57,913 nucleotides of DNA from NCBI GenBank assembly GCA_016783605.1, contig JADHWG010000005.1, positions 1 to 57,913 on the forward strand, read 5' to 3'. This DNA is from Candidatus Omnitrophota bacterium (lineage in GTDB: Bacteria > Omnitrophota > Gorgyraeia > Tantalellales > Tantalellaceae). A program made the position numbers and the translations under genes. The notes beneath the pieces were generated by a model. The model was given only the letters and a program-made list of their open reading frames with translations. It made no database searches and was not told the origin of the DNA. This document shows, piece by piece, positions 7,457-15,681 of this stretch; position 1 is the stretch's first letter, and the number at the start of each line of letters is the position of its first letter.

Positions 7457-8581
7457 TTAACAAAGTCCCTTCCTTCTTTGCGCCAACAAAACAACCTCTT
7501 TTGCCAATTTCTCCCCGGCATCGGGAACGCTTTGCCTACCCGCGGCCAGCGCCATATCTCGAAGTTTTGAACCATTCGTCAATAAATTCAACACTTCCCG
7601 AGCCAGATCCTCGGAAGAAAATCCCTTTTCTTCTCTATGAATAGCTCCCCCCTCACGCGCGAAATATTCCGCGTTCGACCTTTGATTATTTTTCGGATTG
7701 GGATACGGAACAAGTATCATCGGTTTCGAATAAAATGCCAGTTCAAATATTGCCGACGCGCCTGAACGCGTGATCGCCAGATCACTCACACAATACGCGT
7801 CCGCTATCGAATCCAAAAACGAAAAAACTTTTCCCGGAATTTTGTGTTCACGAAAAAAACGTTTTATTTTCTCATGATCTTTTTTGCCTGTCAGATGAAT
7901 AAACTGAACCGCGCCCGCCCCGCGAAGCGGTTCGTTTATTATGCGCGCCGCCTCGCCCGCGGTATTATTAAGGAAAGAACACCCTTGGCTTCCCCCCATT
8001 ACAAGAACCGTTTTTATCTCCGGCGATATCCCGAGTCTTTGAGCCGATTGAATTCTATCGTTGGTTAGCATTTCCAATCTCAAAGGGTTTCCTGAATAAA
8101 CCACACGCGTCTTTCTTTCTCCGGGAAAAAACGTGAAAGATCCCTTGAAGCTAACGGCGATCGCGTCGGCAAAACGGCTTAAGATCCGATTCGCTCTACC
8201 GGGAAAAAAATTTTGCTCATGCACAAGAACGGGAATTCCGAACATTTTTGCGGCAACAATTATCGTTCCCGATGAATATCCTCCGAACCCGACGCACACA
8301 TCCGGCGCGGTTTTCGCGATGATATAAAGCGACCTTACCGCGTCAGTGAAAGACTTTATTAAAAAAATAAAAATGCGATAAATATTAAACTTTCGCGGCA
8401 TAGGGTTTACAGACAGAAAAAAACACGGATAACGGCAATTCGCGAAAAGAGTCTTATCCAACCGGCGGCGGCTTGAAACAAAGAACATATCTTTTATTCC
8501 CTTTTTCTCCAATTCTCGGCTCAAAGCGATCGAAGGAAAAATATGACCGCCGCTTCCCCCGGCGGCAAGAAGGATCCTCAT
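7457..8581 (-). CDS. murG: Lipid II synthase MurG
   Basis: A membrane-associated GT-B glycosyltransferase that adds GlcNAc to lipid I to form lipid II; 374 residues. The N-terminal glycine loop GGSGGHIFPSIAL (8-20), the second loop GGSQG, and the UDP-GlcNAc-binding C-terminal SGASAIFELAFYSKPMILVPYP with NNQRSNAEYF are visible. Spacing to ftsW is one base, and to murC one base after the stop, so the genes are translationally coupled. The length is typical of the family. Confidence 0.95.
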   Translation of the reverse strand: MRILLAAGGSGGHIFPSIALSRELEKKGIKDMFFVSSRRRLDKTLFANCRYPCFFLSVNPMPRKFNIYRIFIFLIKSFTDAVRSLYIIAKTAPDVCVGFGGYSSGTIIVAAKMFGIPVLVHEQNFFPGRANRILSRFADAIAVSFKGSFTFFPGERKTRVVYSGNPLRLEMLTNDRIQSAQRLGISPEIKTVLVMGGSQGCSFLNNTAGEAARIINEPLRGAGAVQFIHLTGKKDHEKIKRFFREHKIPGKVFSFLDSIADAYCVSDLAITRSGASAIFELAFYSKPMILVPYPNPKNNQRSNAEYFAREGGAIHREEKGFSSEDLAREVLNLLTNGSKLRDMALAAGRQSVPDAGEKLAKEVVLLAQRRKGLC

Positions 8582-8582
8582 T

Positions 8583-9668
8583 TTATTCCACCCCCCTTGC
8601 CAAATTCAAGATAAGTCCGCAAGCGGCCAGATGACTGATAAGAGAACTTCCGCCATAACTTATAAACGGCAGCGGCAACCCTTTCGTAGGCAGCATCCCG
8701 GTCGAAACCCCGATATTAACAATAACCTCGAACGCGATAATGATACTGATCCCCATAACCGCGCGCGAGGCAAACGTATCGTGCAGTTTGAAACAAATTC
8801 TGAGTGAAAACCATAAAAACAACGCGAAAAGTGTCAATATTCCCACAGTTCCCAAAAAACCCAACTCCTCACCTATTATGGAAAATATAAAGTCCGTATG
8901 TGACGCGGGAAGATAAAACAGTTTTTGCCGGCTCATTCCGAGTCCCGCTCCCCAAAATCCGCCGGAACCAAGCGCGATAAACGATTGAACAAGTTGAAAC
9001 CCCGCACCCTTCGCGTCATTCCAAGGATTAATAAAAGTCAATATCCGTCTTATCCGATACGGTTCCATAAGTATTGCCGCCCCGACAACCGGAATGGCGC
9101 CAACGGCGACGTATGATAAATGTTTTAATTTCACGCCCGAAACAAATAACATTACGACTCCCGCGACCAATATCGCCACAGCCGTTCCCATATCGGGTTC
9201 AATAAGAACCAAAGCCGCAGTAACGCCTATTACAATCATCGGCGCGAGTATCCCGTATTTGAAGTTTTGCATCAGATATTTTTTTCGCGCCGTTAAATCG
9301 GCAAGATAAAGCACCAAAGCAAATTTCACTAATTCCGAAGGCTGGATCCCAATTCCCAAAAATCGTATCCATCTCCTTGCGCCACCCGCTTCGGAACCTA
9401 TCCCGGGAATCAAAACAAGAACTAAAAGAGTTATCAAAAAAAGCATTATCCATTTCGAGTTTTTTGCTATCGCTTTAATAGGGATCGACATACACACTAT
9501 TGCCGCGATCACCCCTCCCGCCAAACACGCGACGTGCCGTTTCACAAAATACATACTGTCTCCGGTTTGGCTATAAGCATAAACGGCACTCGAAGAATAG
9601 ATCATTACTATCCCGATCATTAAAAGCAGAAAAACCGTTCCCAAAACTATTTTTGAATTATTATTCAT
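8583..9668 (-). CDS. ftsW: Peptidoglycan polymerase FtsW (SEDS family)
   Basis: A multi-pass SEDS protein of 361 residues that polymerises lipid II at the septum together with FtsI. About ten membrane segments are evident. Conserved loops include GARRWIRFLGIGIQPSELVKFALVLYLAD, HTDFIFSIIGEELGFLG and the C-terminal LPFISYGGSSLISHLAACGLILN. Its start overlaps the murD stop by four bases (ATGA), indicating coupling. It is encoded in the same operon as the partner transpeptidase FtsI. Confidence 0.94.
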   Translation of the reverse strand: MNNNSKIVLGTVFLLLMIGIVMIYSSSAVYAYSQTGDSMYFVKRHVACLAGGVIAAIVCMSIPIKAIAKNSKWIMLFLITLLVLVLIPGIGSEAGGARRWIRFLGIGIQPSELVKFALVLYLADLTARKKYLMQNFKYGILAPMIVIGVTAALVLIEPDMGTAVAILVAGVVMLFVSGVKLKHLSYVAVGAIPVVGAAILMEPYRIRRILTFINPWNDAKGAGFQLVQSFIALGSGGFWGAGLGMSRQKLFYLPASHTDFIFSIIGEELGFLGTVGILTLFALFLWFSLRICFKLHDTFASRAVMGISIIIAFEVIVNIGVSTGMLPTKGLPLPFISYGGSSLISHLAACGLILNLARGVE

Positions 9669-11065
9669 ACTTTTAAACTGCCCGTTTGCCGCGGCCGACG
9701 CCCGAATGACAACAAAAGCTTTTCTACTTCCCGAGAGAAAACTTCACCGCGTTCTTTATAACCGGAAAACATATCAAAACTGGAACACATCGGAGAAAGT
9801 AAAACCGTATCGCCCATCTCGGCCAAAGAAATACTTTTTTCGACCGCCTCCCTCATGGAAGAAACGCGCGTTACCGGAACCGCTTTTTTGAAAGCACCAT
9901 CCATGATACCGGCAGATTCACCTATCAAAACCATCGCCTTTACCTTTTTTTTCACGAGAGATAAAATAGAAGCGTAATTCCCGCCTTTATCTCGTCCGCC
10001 GGCAATGAGTATCACTTTCCCTTGAATTTGCTCAAGCGCGGCGCGGGAAGCGTCTATATTTGTAGCCTTGGAATCGTCCACAAATTCTATGCCTCCGGAA
10101 ACCGCGATTTTTTCGCATCTATGCGCCAAGGCCTTGAATGTTACAACACTTTGGCGGATAACACGCTTGTCAATTCCCATAATACCAGAGGCGTACGCGG
10201 CGCTTTGGATATTATCAAGATTGTGAGTTCCTTTAAGGAATAGTTCTTTTTCGTGGGCGATGAACTCCTTTTTTCCGTCTATTTCAATTATCACATCTTT
10301 ATTTTTGTGCGAATGAAAAATACACCGGCTCTTTATATTTTTCGTTATCGTATCTTTTAGAAAAGTTGAATTTAAAATAGCCCAATCTTTTTCCGTTTGA
10401 TTTTCAAAAATTTTAAACTTACTTCTTTTATAATTCTCATAATTGCCATGCCTTTCGTAATGATCGACCGTTATATTCAGCAAGATGGCTATATGAGGCT
10501 TAAACTTTCTTATGGTTTCCAACTGAAAAGAACTTACCTCCACCACCGCCACACTTTCAGCCGTAAGCCGATCTATTTCTCCGCACAAAGGATTGCCTAT
10601 ATTTCCCGACAGAACCGCGTGTCTGCCTCCCGCGGAAAGGATGCTCCCAATAAGCCTTGTTGTAGTGCTCTTACCGTTTGTACCGGTAATGGCAATGATA
10701 GGTGCCGGAGAAAATAAAAATCCCAATTCCAATTCACCCAAGACAACGGCTTTCTTGGAAATAATTCCACGCAAACATAAGGGCTGAACATTTATACCGG
10801 GACTGGCGATGACCATTTTTGAATTGCCGCAAAATTTCGCCGTATGGCCGCCAATTTCATATCCAACAAGATGATCTTTCAATGTTTCAAGTCGAATTCG
10901 AACTTCCGGAGTATCAAAACCCTCGCTTATCCGAACCTGAGCCCCTCGATCCGCCAAAAGCCTGCAAGCCGCCTCACCGCTAACACCAAGCCCCAACACC
11001 AAAATTTTCTTACCCTTAACATTCACCATGTATACACACCAAAGAATTGCACCTCGTAGGTGCAA
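9665..11065 (-). CDS. murD: UDP-N-acetylmuramoylalanine--D-glutamate ligase MurD
   Basis: Adds D-glutamate to UDP-MurNAc-L-Ala. Motifs: KILVLGLGVSGEAACRLL near the N-terminus, the P-loop TGTNGKSTTTRL and C-terminal DDSKATN. The start is ambiguous in an interesting way. TTG at 11065 has an ideal AAGGAG site seven bases upstream, but its first dozen residues (MHLRGAILWCVY) are encoded by a hairpin repeat (11044-11066). ATG at 11029 begins exactly at the conserved domain but has no good site. I kept the longer form on ribosome-site evidence; the enzyme itself is certain. Confidence 0.9.
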   Translation of the reverse strand: MHLRGAILWCVYMVNVKGKKILVLGLGVSGEAACRLLADRGAQVRISEGFDTPEVRIRLETLKDHLVGYEIGGHTAKFCGNSKMVIASPGINVQPLCLRGIISKKAVVLGELELGFLFSPAPIIAITGTNGKSTTTRLIGSILSAGGRHAVLSGNIGNPLCGEIDRLTAESVAVVEVSSFQLETIRKFKPHIAILLNITVDHYERHGNYENYKRSKFKIFENQTEKDWAILNSTFLKDTITKNIKSRCIFHSHKNKDVIIEIDGKKEFIAHEKELFLKGTHNLDNIQSAAYASGIMGIDKRVIRQSVVTFKALAHRCEKIAVSGGIEFVDDSKATNIDASRAALEQIQGKVILIAGGRDKGGNYASILSLVKKKVKAMVLIGESAGIMDGAFKKAVPVTRVSSMREAVEKSISLAEMGDTVLLSPMCSSFDMFSGYKERGEVFSREVEKLLLSFGRRPRQTGSLKV

Positions 11066-11290
11066 TTCAGGTCTCCTTCCACTTTATGGGCGAATTTACG
11101 TATACTTATCCGCCTGTTCTCTACTTCGCCACAAATACTGCCGCAAAAATGGGACTCCACACCACCGGATTCCACCTACGAGGTGAAATTCAGGTTTAAT
11201 TCAGATTTAATGCACCAATCCCAACACAACCCCCCAACAACCTCGTAGGTTGAACCTACGAGGTTCAACCTACGAGGTTGTTGGGGTTGT
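11044..11290. repeat. Repeat-filled gap between mraY and murD
   Basis: The 316-base space from 11066 to 11381 carries no gene. It holds a hairpin AATTGCACCT-N3-AGGTGCAATT (11044-11066, reaching into murD), a CCACCTACGAGGTG copy (11169-11190), and a long inverted repeat built from CCTCGTAGGTTGAACC units (11228-11290). A degenerate copy lies near 11325-11343. No clear promoter was found, so murD and downstream genes are probably read through from mraY. Confidence 0.7.
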
Positions 11291-11381
11291 ATTGCAAAAA
11301 CAATGGGACGCCTCCCTCAATAAATTTCACCTACGAGATAAAACCTTGGGGTTCTTCCACCAACTAATGACCAACGACTGT

Positions 11382-12470
11382 CTACCGTACCTTAAGCGCC
11401 GCGATACTTAATATTGCGAATATGGCGGCGACTATTAGAAAACGCATCGTGATCTTGGCCTCATGCCACCCCTTTATTTGAAAATGGTGATGGATCGGGG
11501 TCATAAGAAAAACACGTTTTTTTGTCATTTTGAAAAATGTGACCTGAATAATAACTGACATTGCCTCCATTACCAAAACAGCGCCGGCAAGAAGCAAAAG
11601 AAACTCTTTTTTTATCAAAACACTTATTATCGCGATCGTTCCGCCGAGAGAAAGAGCTCCCGTGTCTCCCATAAATATCGTGGCGGGATAACTATTGAAC
11701 CAAAGAAAGCCGAGCCCCGCTCCCGTCAGCGCCGCGCAAAATACCGTAAGTTCTCCGGCGCCGGGAAGATAAAAAATATGCAGATATTGGCTCAAATCGG
11801 CGTGACCCGTAATATAGCTGAACACAGCATATGTAAACGTCACAAATATGACACATCCGACAGCCAAACCATCGAGTCCATCGGTAAGGTTTACCGCGTT
11901 TGAAGACCCGACGATCACGATGAGTATAAAAATTATGTAGAAAATACCGAGATTACAAACACTATTTTTTATAAACGGAAGATATAGATCAGCGCCTATC
12001 GCCTTGTTTTGTAAAACGAAAACCCCTACGATAAGAGCAAGAATGATCTGTCCTGCCAATTTGCTCTTTCCGCGTATACCTTTGGAACTTTTATTCTTAA
12101 GTTTCATAAAGTCGTCCAGGAAACCAACCAATCCCAACCAGATCATGCCGGCCATTGTCAATAAAACGTAACTGTTGTCCAAACGACACCACAAAAGAGA
12201 AGACACAATGACAGAAACGATGATCAGGATCCCCCCCATCGTAGGCGTTCCTTCTTTATGTTTATGAAAGTCATAGATTCCCGCCACGTGTTCCTTGCGA
12301 ACATATTGCCCGATCTTAAAAGTTCGAAGCCATTTGATTATTACCGGGCCTATACTCACACAAATAATAAAGGACGTAAAGGCCGCAAGTCCCGCGCGAA
12401 ACGTTATGTATTTAAAAATATTGAATCCGAACCAAAACTCTTTTAATTGGTATAAAAAGTGGTATAGCAC
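11382..12470 (-). CDS. mraY: Phospho-N-acetylmuramoyl-pentapeptide transferase MraY
   Basis: An integral membrane enzyme that transfers phospho-MurNAc-pentapeptide to undecaprenyl phosphate, giving lipid I; 362 residues and about ten membrane segments. Hallmarks: KEGTPTMGGILI, DDFMKLKNKSSKGI, NAVNLTDGLDGLA, FMGDTGALSLGG and the histidine-rich loop MTPIHHHFQIKGWHE. The start MLYHFLYQLKEFWFGFNIFKYITFRA is typical of the family, even though it overlaps the end of murF by 28 bases. Confidence 0.95.
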   Translation of the reverse strand: MLYHFLYQLKEFWFGFNIFKYITFRAGLAAFTSFIICVSIGPVIIKWLRTFKIGQYVRKEHVAGIYDFHKHKEGTPTMGGILIIVSVIVSSLLWCRLDNSYVLLTMAGMIWLGLVGFLDDFMKLKNKSSKGIRGKSKLAGQIILALIVGVFVLQNKAIGADLYLPFIKNSVCNLGIFYIIFILIVIVGSSNAVNLTDGLDGLAVGCVIFVTFTYAVFSYITGHADLSQYLHIFYLPGAGELTVFCAALTGAGLGFLWFNSYPATIFMGDTGALSLGGTIAIISVLIKKEFLLLLAGAVLVMEAMSVIIQVTFFKMTKKRVFLMTPIHHHFQIKGWHEAKITMRFLIVAAIFAILSIAALKVR

Positions 12471-13819
12471 TTGATCACTTCCTCCATTTTTGACACACGA
12501 GATCCTTTTACAAGCACGGTTGTATCCGCGTCCGACATTTCATTTACTATTTTTCCAGCGTTTTCGGCGTCTTCCGCGCAAATAATCTTCCCGGGATCCA
12601 TCCCCGCGCCTTCCGCCGCCAGAGCGATCTCTCTAGCACTGGTTCCGACAACAACAAGAAAATCAATATTTTTTTTCGCTATACTTTTTCCAACCTCTCT
12701 ATGAAAAAAGCCGCTCCGGATCCCGAGTTCTGACATACCTCCCGCGACAACGCCTTTTTTTTTCGAGCTGACGGATTTCAAAAATCTAAGCGCGCATTCA
12801 AAAGAATCCGGGTTGGCGTTATATGAATCATTAATAAAATTGCAATTTCCGAAAACCATTTTTTCCAGCCTCATTTTCGGAAGACGTGTTCCCAACAGCG
12901 CTCCACACGCCAGGTCATACCCAATACCGAAACTTTCCGCCGCGAGTATTGCGGCGGAAGCATTATAAACGTTATGTGCGCCGGCTACCGGCAGATAATA
13001 TTTTTTCCCGCTTAAATAAAACTCGTATCCATCGTTCTTTTCCCGGATCTTCTCGATCACCTCATCGCTTTGTTCATCCGTTCCAAAAAAAGAAACCGAA
13101 ATCTTTTTCGAACGAACACTTCCCAACAGAACGTCATCCTTATTAAGAAAAGCTTTTCCCCCAACCGGCAGGAAATCCAACAATTTCCGTTTCTCGTTAA
13201 AAACGCCTCTTTTATCGCTTAATCCGTTCAAATGACCGCATCCTATATTCGTGATAACGGCCGCGTTCGGCGCCGCGATACCTGATAAAGTCGATATTTC
13301 ACCGGGTGCGTTCGTTCCAAGCTCAATAACCGCGATATCAAAATCATCAACCAACCGAAAGAGAGTCAAGCTGAGACCGATAACATTGTTATAAGAGGCC
13401 GGACTTTTGAGAACCCGATACTTCACCGAAAGAATATCCGCCAGGATATTCTTAACCGTAGTTTTTCCGTTTGTTCCGGTTACACAAATGAACGGGATCT
13501 TCGATCCTTTTCTTATTGCCGAGGCGATATCACACATCGCTTTGGTCGCATCTTTGACAACAATAACACTCGCTTGATTTTGTCTTAACAGCTCTCCATC
13601 GGCATGATCGACTATTACACCGCTCGCGTTTTTTTGAACCGCCCTGGAGACAAAATCATGACCATCGTAATTATCCCCTTTGATCGCGATAAAAAACTGT
13701 CCACTCTTTATTGTTCTTGAATCAATAGAAAATCCGGTAGTAATCTTTTCTTCTTTATTTCTCGAAAATAATTTCCCACCCGTAATTTCAGCGATTTCCT
13801 CGATCGAAAACTTATACAT
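12443..13819 (-). CDS. murF: UDP-N-acetylmuramoyl-tripeptide--D-alanyl-D-alanine ligase MurF
   Basis: Joins D-Ala-D-Ala (from Ddl) to the UDP-MurNAc-tripeptide; 458 residues. It shows the Mur-ligase P-loop TGTNGKTTVKNILA, NNVIGLSLTLFRL, the central-domain ELGTNAPGEIS and C-terminal INDSYNANPDSFECALRFL. Its start follows a TAGGA site. The 5' side is separated from murE by a four-copy tandem repeat array (13832-14105), and the 3' end overlaps mraY. Confidence 0.95.
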   Translation of the reverse strand: MYKFSIEEIAEITGGKLFSRNKEEKITTGFSIDSRTIKSGQFFIAIKGDNYDGHDFVSRAVQKNASGVIVDHADGELLRQNQASVIVVKDATKAMCDIASAIRKGSKIPFICVTGTNGKTTVKNILADILSVKYRVLKSPASYNNVIGLSLTLFRLVDDFDIAVIELGTNAPGEISTLSGIAAPNAAVITNIGCGHLNGLSDKRGVFNEKRKLLDFLPVGGKAFLNKDDVLLGSVRSKKISVSFFGTDEQSDEVIEKIREKNDGYEFYLSGKKYYLPVAGAHNVYNASAAILAAESFGIGYDLACGALLGTRLPKMRLEKMVFGNCNFINDSYNANPDSFECALRFLKSVSSKKKGVVAGGMSELGIRSGFFHREVGKSIAKKNIDFLVVVGTSAREIALAAEGAGMDPGKIICAEDAENAGKIVNEMSDADTTVLVKGSRVSKMEEVIKCYTTFYTN

Positions 13820-13831
13820 AGTATTCCTACA

Positions 13832-14105
13832 AAACGTTACATCATATAATCGACAATTGGGTTGAAATTCGAGGGCACGGCATGCCGTGCCCCTACGAAA
13901 CGTTTCATCATATAATCAACATTTGGTTAAAATCCGTAGGGACACGGCACGCCGTGCCCTTACGAAACGTTTCATCATATAATCGACATTTGGTTGAAAT
14001 CCGTAGGGGCACGGCACGCCGTGCCCTTACGAAACGTTTCATCATATAATCGACATTTGGTTGAAATCCGTAGGGGCACGGCACGCCGTGCCCTTATGAA
14101 ACGTT
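13832..14105. repeat. Four-copy tandem array, 67-bp period, between murE and murF
   Basis: AAACGTT-containing units begin at 13832, 13898, 13965, 14032 and (partial) 14099, giving 66-67 base periods. Each unit has the spacer TCATCATATAATCGACATTT followed by a GGGCACGGCACGCCGTGCCC palindrome. The first copy has CATG in the core and the later ones CACG. The array makes up nearly the whole 306-base gap, which holds no gene. Confidence 0.9.
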
Positions 14106-14125
14106 CCATCGCCCAAACAGATCGG

Positions 14126-15562
14126 TTAAAAATATCCCTTTTCCTCTAACGCCTCTTTTGCGACTTTTTTGTCATCAAACGGCAGGATCTCGTTTTGCAT
14201 GATCTGATAATTCTCGTGCCCTTTGCCGGCGATAAGAACGATATCTCTTTCTCCCGCGGAACTTACCGCTTCATGTATCGCGCACCGGCGCGACTCTATT
14301 ATACTATAGTTGGTTTTGCCTACCATCCCTTTTTCAATGTCACTCAATATGCTCTTCGCGCATTCGCCTCTGGGATTGTCATTTGTAATTATGACCACAT
14401 CCGAGAATTCACCCGCGATACGCCCCATTACCGGACGCTTTGACTTATCTCTGTCACCTCCACACCCGAAAACGCAAATAAGTTTGCCCCGCACGAGCCG
14501 CCTGAGAGCCGATAAAACACTTTTCAGCGCGTCCGGGGTATGCGCGTAATCGATAAAAACTTTAAATGGAGCATTACTCTCAACAGGATCAAGCCTTCCG
14601 GGCGGAGCGGAAAATTCTTCAACACCTTTTTTAATCGCGTCAAGATCCATACCGGAGGCAAAAAACACACTTACGGCGGCCAATATGTTATACACATTGA
14701 ATGCACCGACAAGCCCGGTTTTGATCGCAACGGTACCGGCACCTTCGGTCTTTATGTCAAATTCCGTTCTTCCTGAAAAAAAACGCAAATTCTCCGCGCG
14801 AACGTTCGCCTTTTCTTTTATTCCGAAAGAAATAAGTTTCGATGCCTTAATTTTAGCGGAGGTGCTTATGACCAAAGGATCATCCGCATTTAATATTGCC
14901 GCTCCCCGCGGTTTAAGATTTTCAAATATGCGCGTCTTCTCATAAAGATACGTTTGCATATTTTTATGATAATCCAAATGTTCCGGAGTTATATTCGTAA
15001 ATACCGCCGAATCCAAAGCAATGCCTGAAATCCTGCCCTGGCTAAGCGCGTGAGAAGAAATTTCCAAAGCTACAGACCGTTTTCCATCGGCAACCATTTT
15101 CGCGAACATTCGGTTAAGCGTCAAAACATCCGGGGTTGTTAAAGTCGACCTTTTCAATTCGGTGCCGGTTTGTTTTGTAAAAACCGTACTGACAAACCCG
15201 CTTGCCGAACCCAAAGCATCCGAAATCGCGTCGATCAAAAATACACACGTAGTTTTCCCATTAGTTCCCGTTACCCCGTGCACTCGAAACATACTTGACG
15301 GATCTCCGAAAACGTCCTTCGCGGCGAGAGCTATCGCGTGTTTCGTATCTCCCGAAACTATAAACTTCTCCCGCGCTTCTTTTGGAATTTCTTCCGGAAT
15401 TCTTTCGCAATAAACCGCACTCGCCCCTTTTCCAAGAGCCTCTTGAATATGATCATGCCCGTCAAAAACCGTACCTTTTACCGCAAAGAAAATATCTCCC
15501 GGCATCACTTTACGAGAATCCGTTTTTATGTTCGTTCTATTTAACTTTGCTATTTTTGTCAT
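14126..15562 (-). CDS. murE: UDP-N-acetylmuramoyl-tripeptide synthetase MurE (meso-DAP type)
   Basis: Adds the third amino acid of the peptide stem; 478 residues. The P-loop TGTNGKTT lies at about 98-105. The specificity motif DNPRGECA matches the DNPR signature of meso-diaminopimelate-adding enzymes, so the peptidoglycan is predicted to be of the mDAP type. A DYAHTPDAL motif is also present. No strong ribosome-binding site precedes the ATG at 15562, but the N-terminus aligns with the start of the catalytic fold, so no better start is apparent. Confidence 0.94.
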   Translation of the reverse strand: MTKIAKLNRTNIKTDSRKVMPGDIFFAVKGTVFDGHDHIQEALGKGASAVYCERIPEEIPKEAREKFIVSGDTKHAIALAAKDVFGDPSSMFRVHGVTGTNGKTTCVFLIDAISDALGSASGFVSTVFTKQTGTELKRSTLTTPDVLTLNRMFAKMVADGKRSVALEISSHALSQGRISGIALDSAVFTNITPEHLDYHKNMQTYLYEKTRIFENLKPRGAAILNADDPLVISTSAKIKASKLISFGIKEKANVRAENLRFFSGRTEFDIKTEGAGTVAIKTGLVGAFNVYNILAAVSVFFASGMDLDAIKKGVEEFSAPPGRLDPVESNAPFKVFIDYAHTPDALKSVLSALRRLVRGKLICVFGCGGDRDKSKRPVMGRIAGEFSDVVIITNDNPRGECAKSILSDIEKGMVGKTNYSIIESRRCAIHEAVSSAGERDIVLIAGKGHENYQIMQNEILPFDDKKVAKEALEEKGYF

Positions 15563-15638
15563 TTTTGATCTATGCCTGAATGGAACACCATTGTTGAAAA
15601 TATGTACACATTAACCAACAACATGTTTTTGTCATAAT

Positions 15639-15663
15639 AGGGCGAATAATTATTAGCCCCTAC
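15639..15663. repeat. GGGCGAATAATTATTAGCCC palindrome between ftsI and murE
   Basis: A palindrome with the same CCCTAC flank as the GGGCACGGC family but a different core (GAATAATTATTAG). It lies in the 119-base gap between ftsI and murE. Confidence 0.7.
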
Positions 15664-15681
15664 AAAATCGTCTTCCGTTAA

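Noticed and set aside
13832-14105. Possible CRISPR array (evenly spaced repeats, 67-base period)
   Set aside because: The sequences between palindromes are nearly identical rather than unique spacers, and no cas gene is present. The 51-base array at 39788 fails for the same reason.
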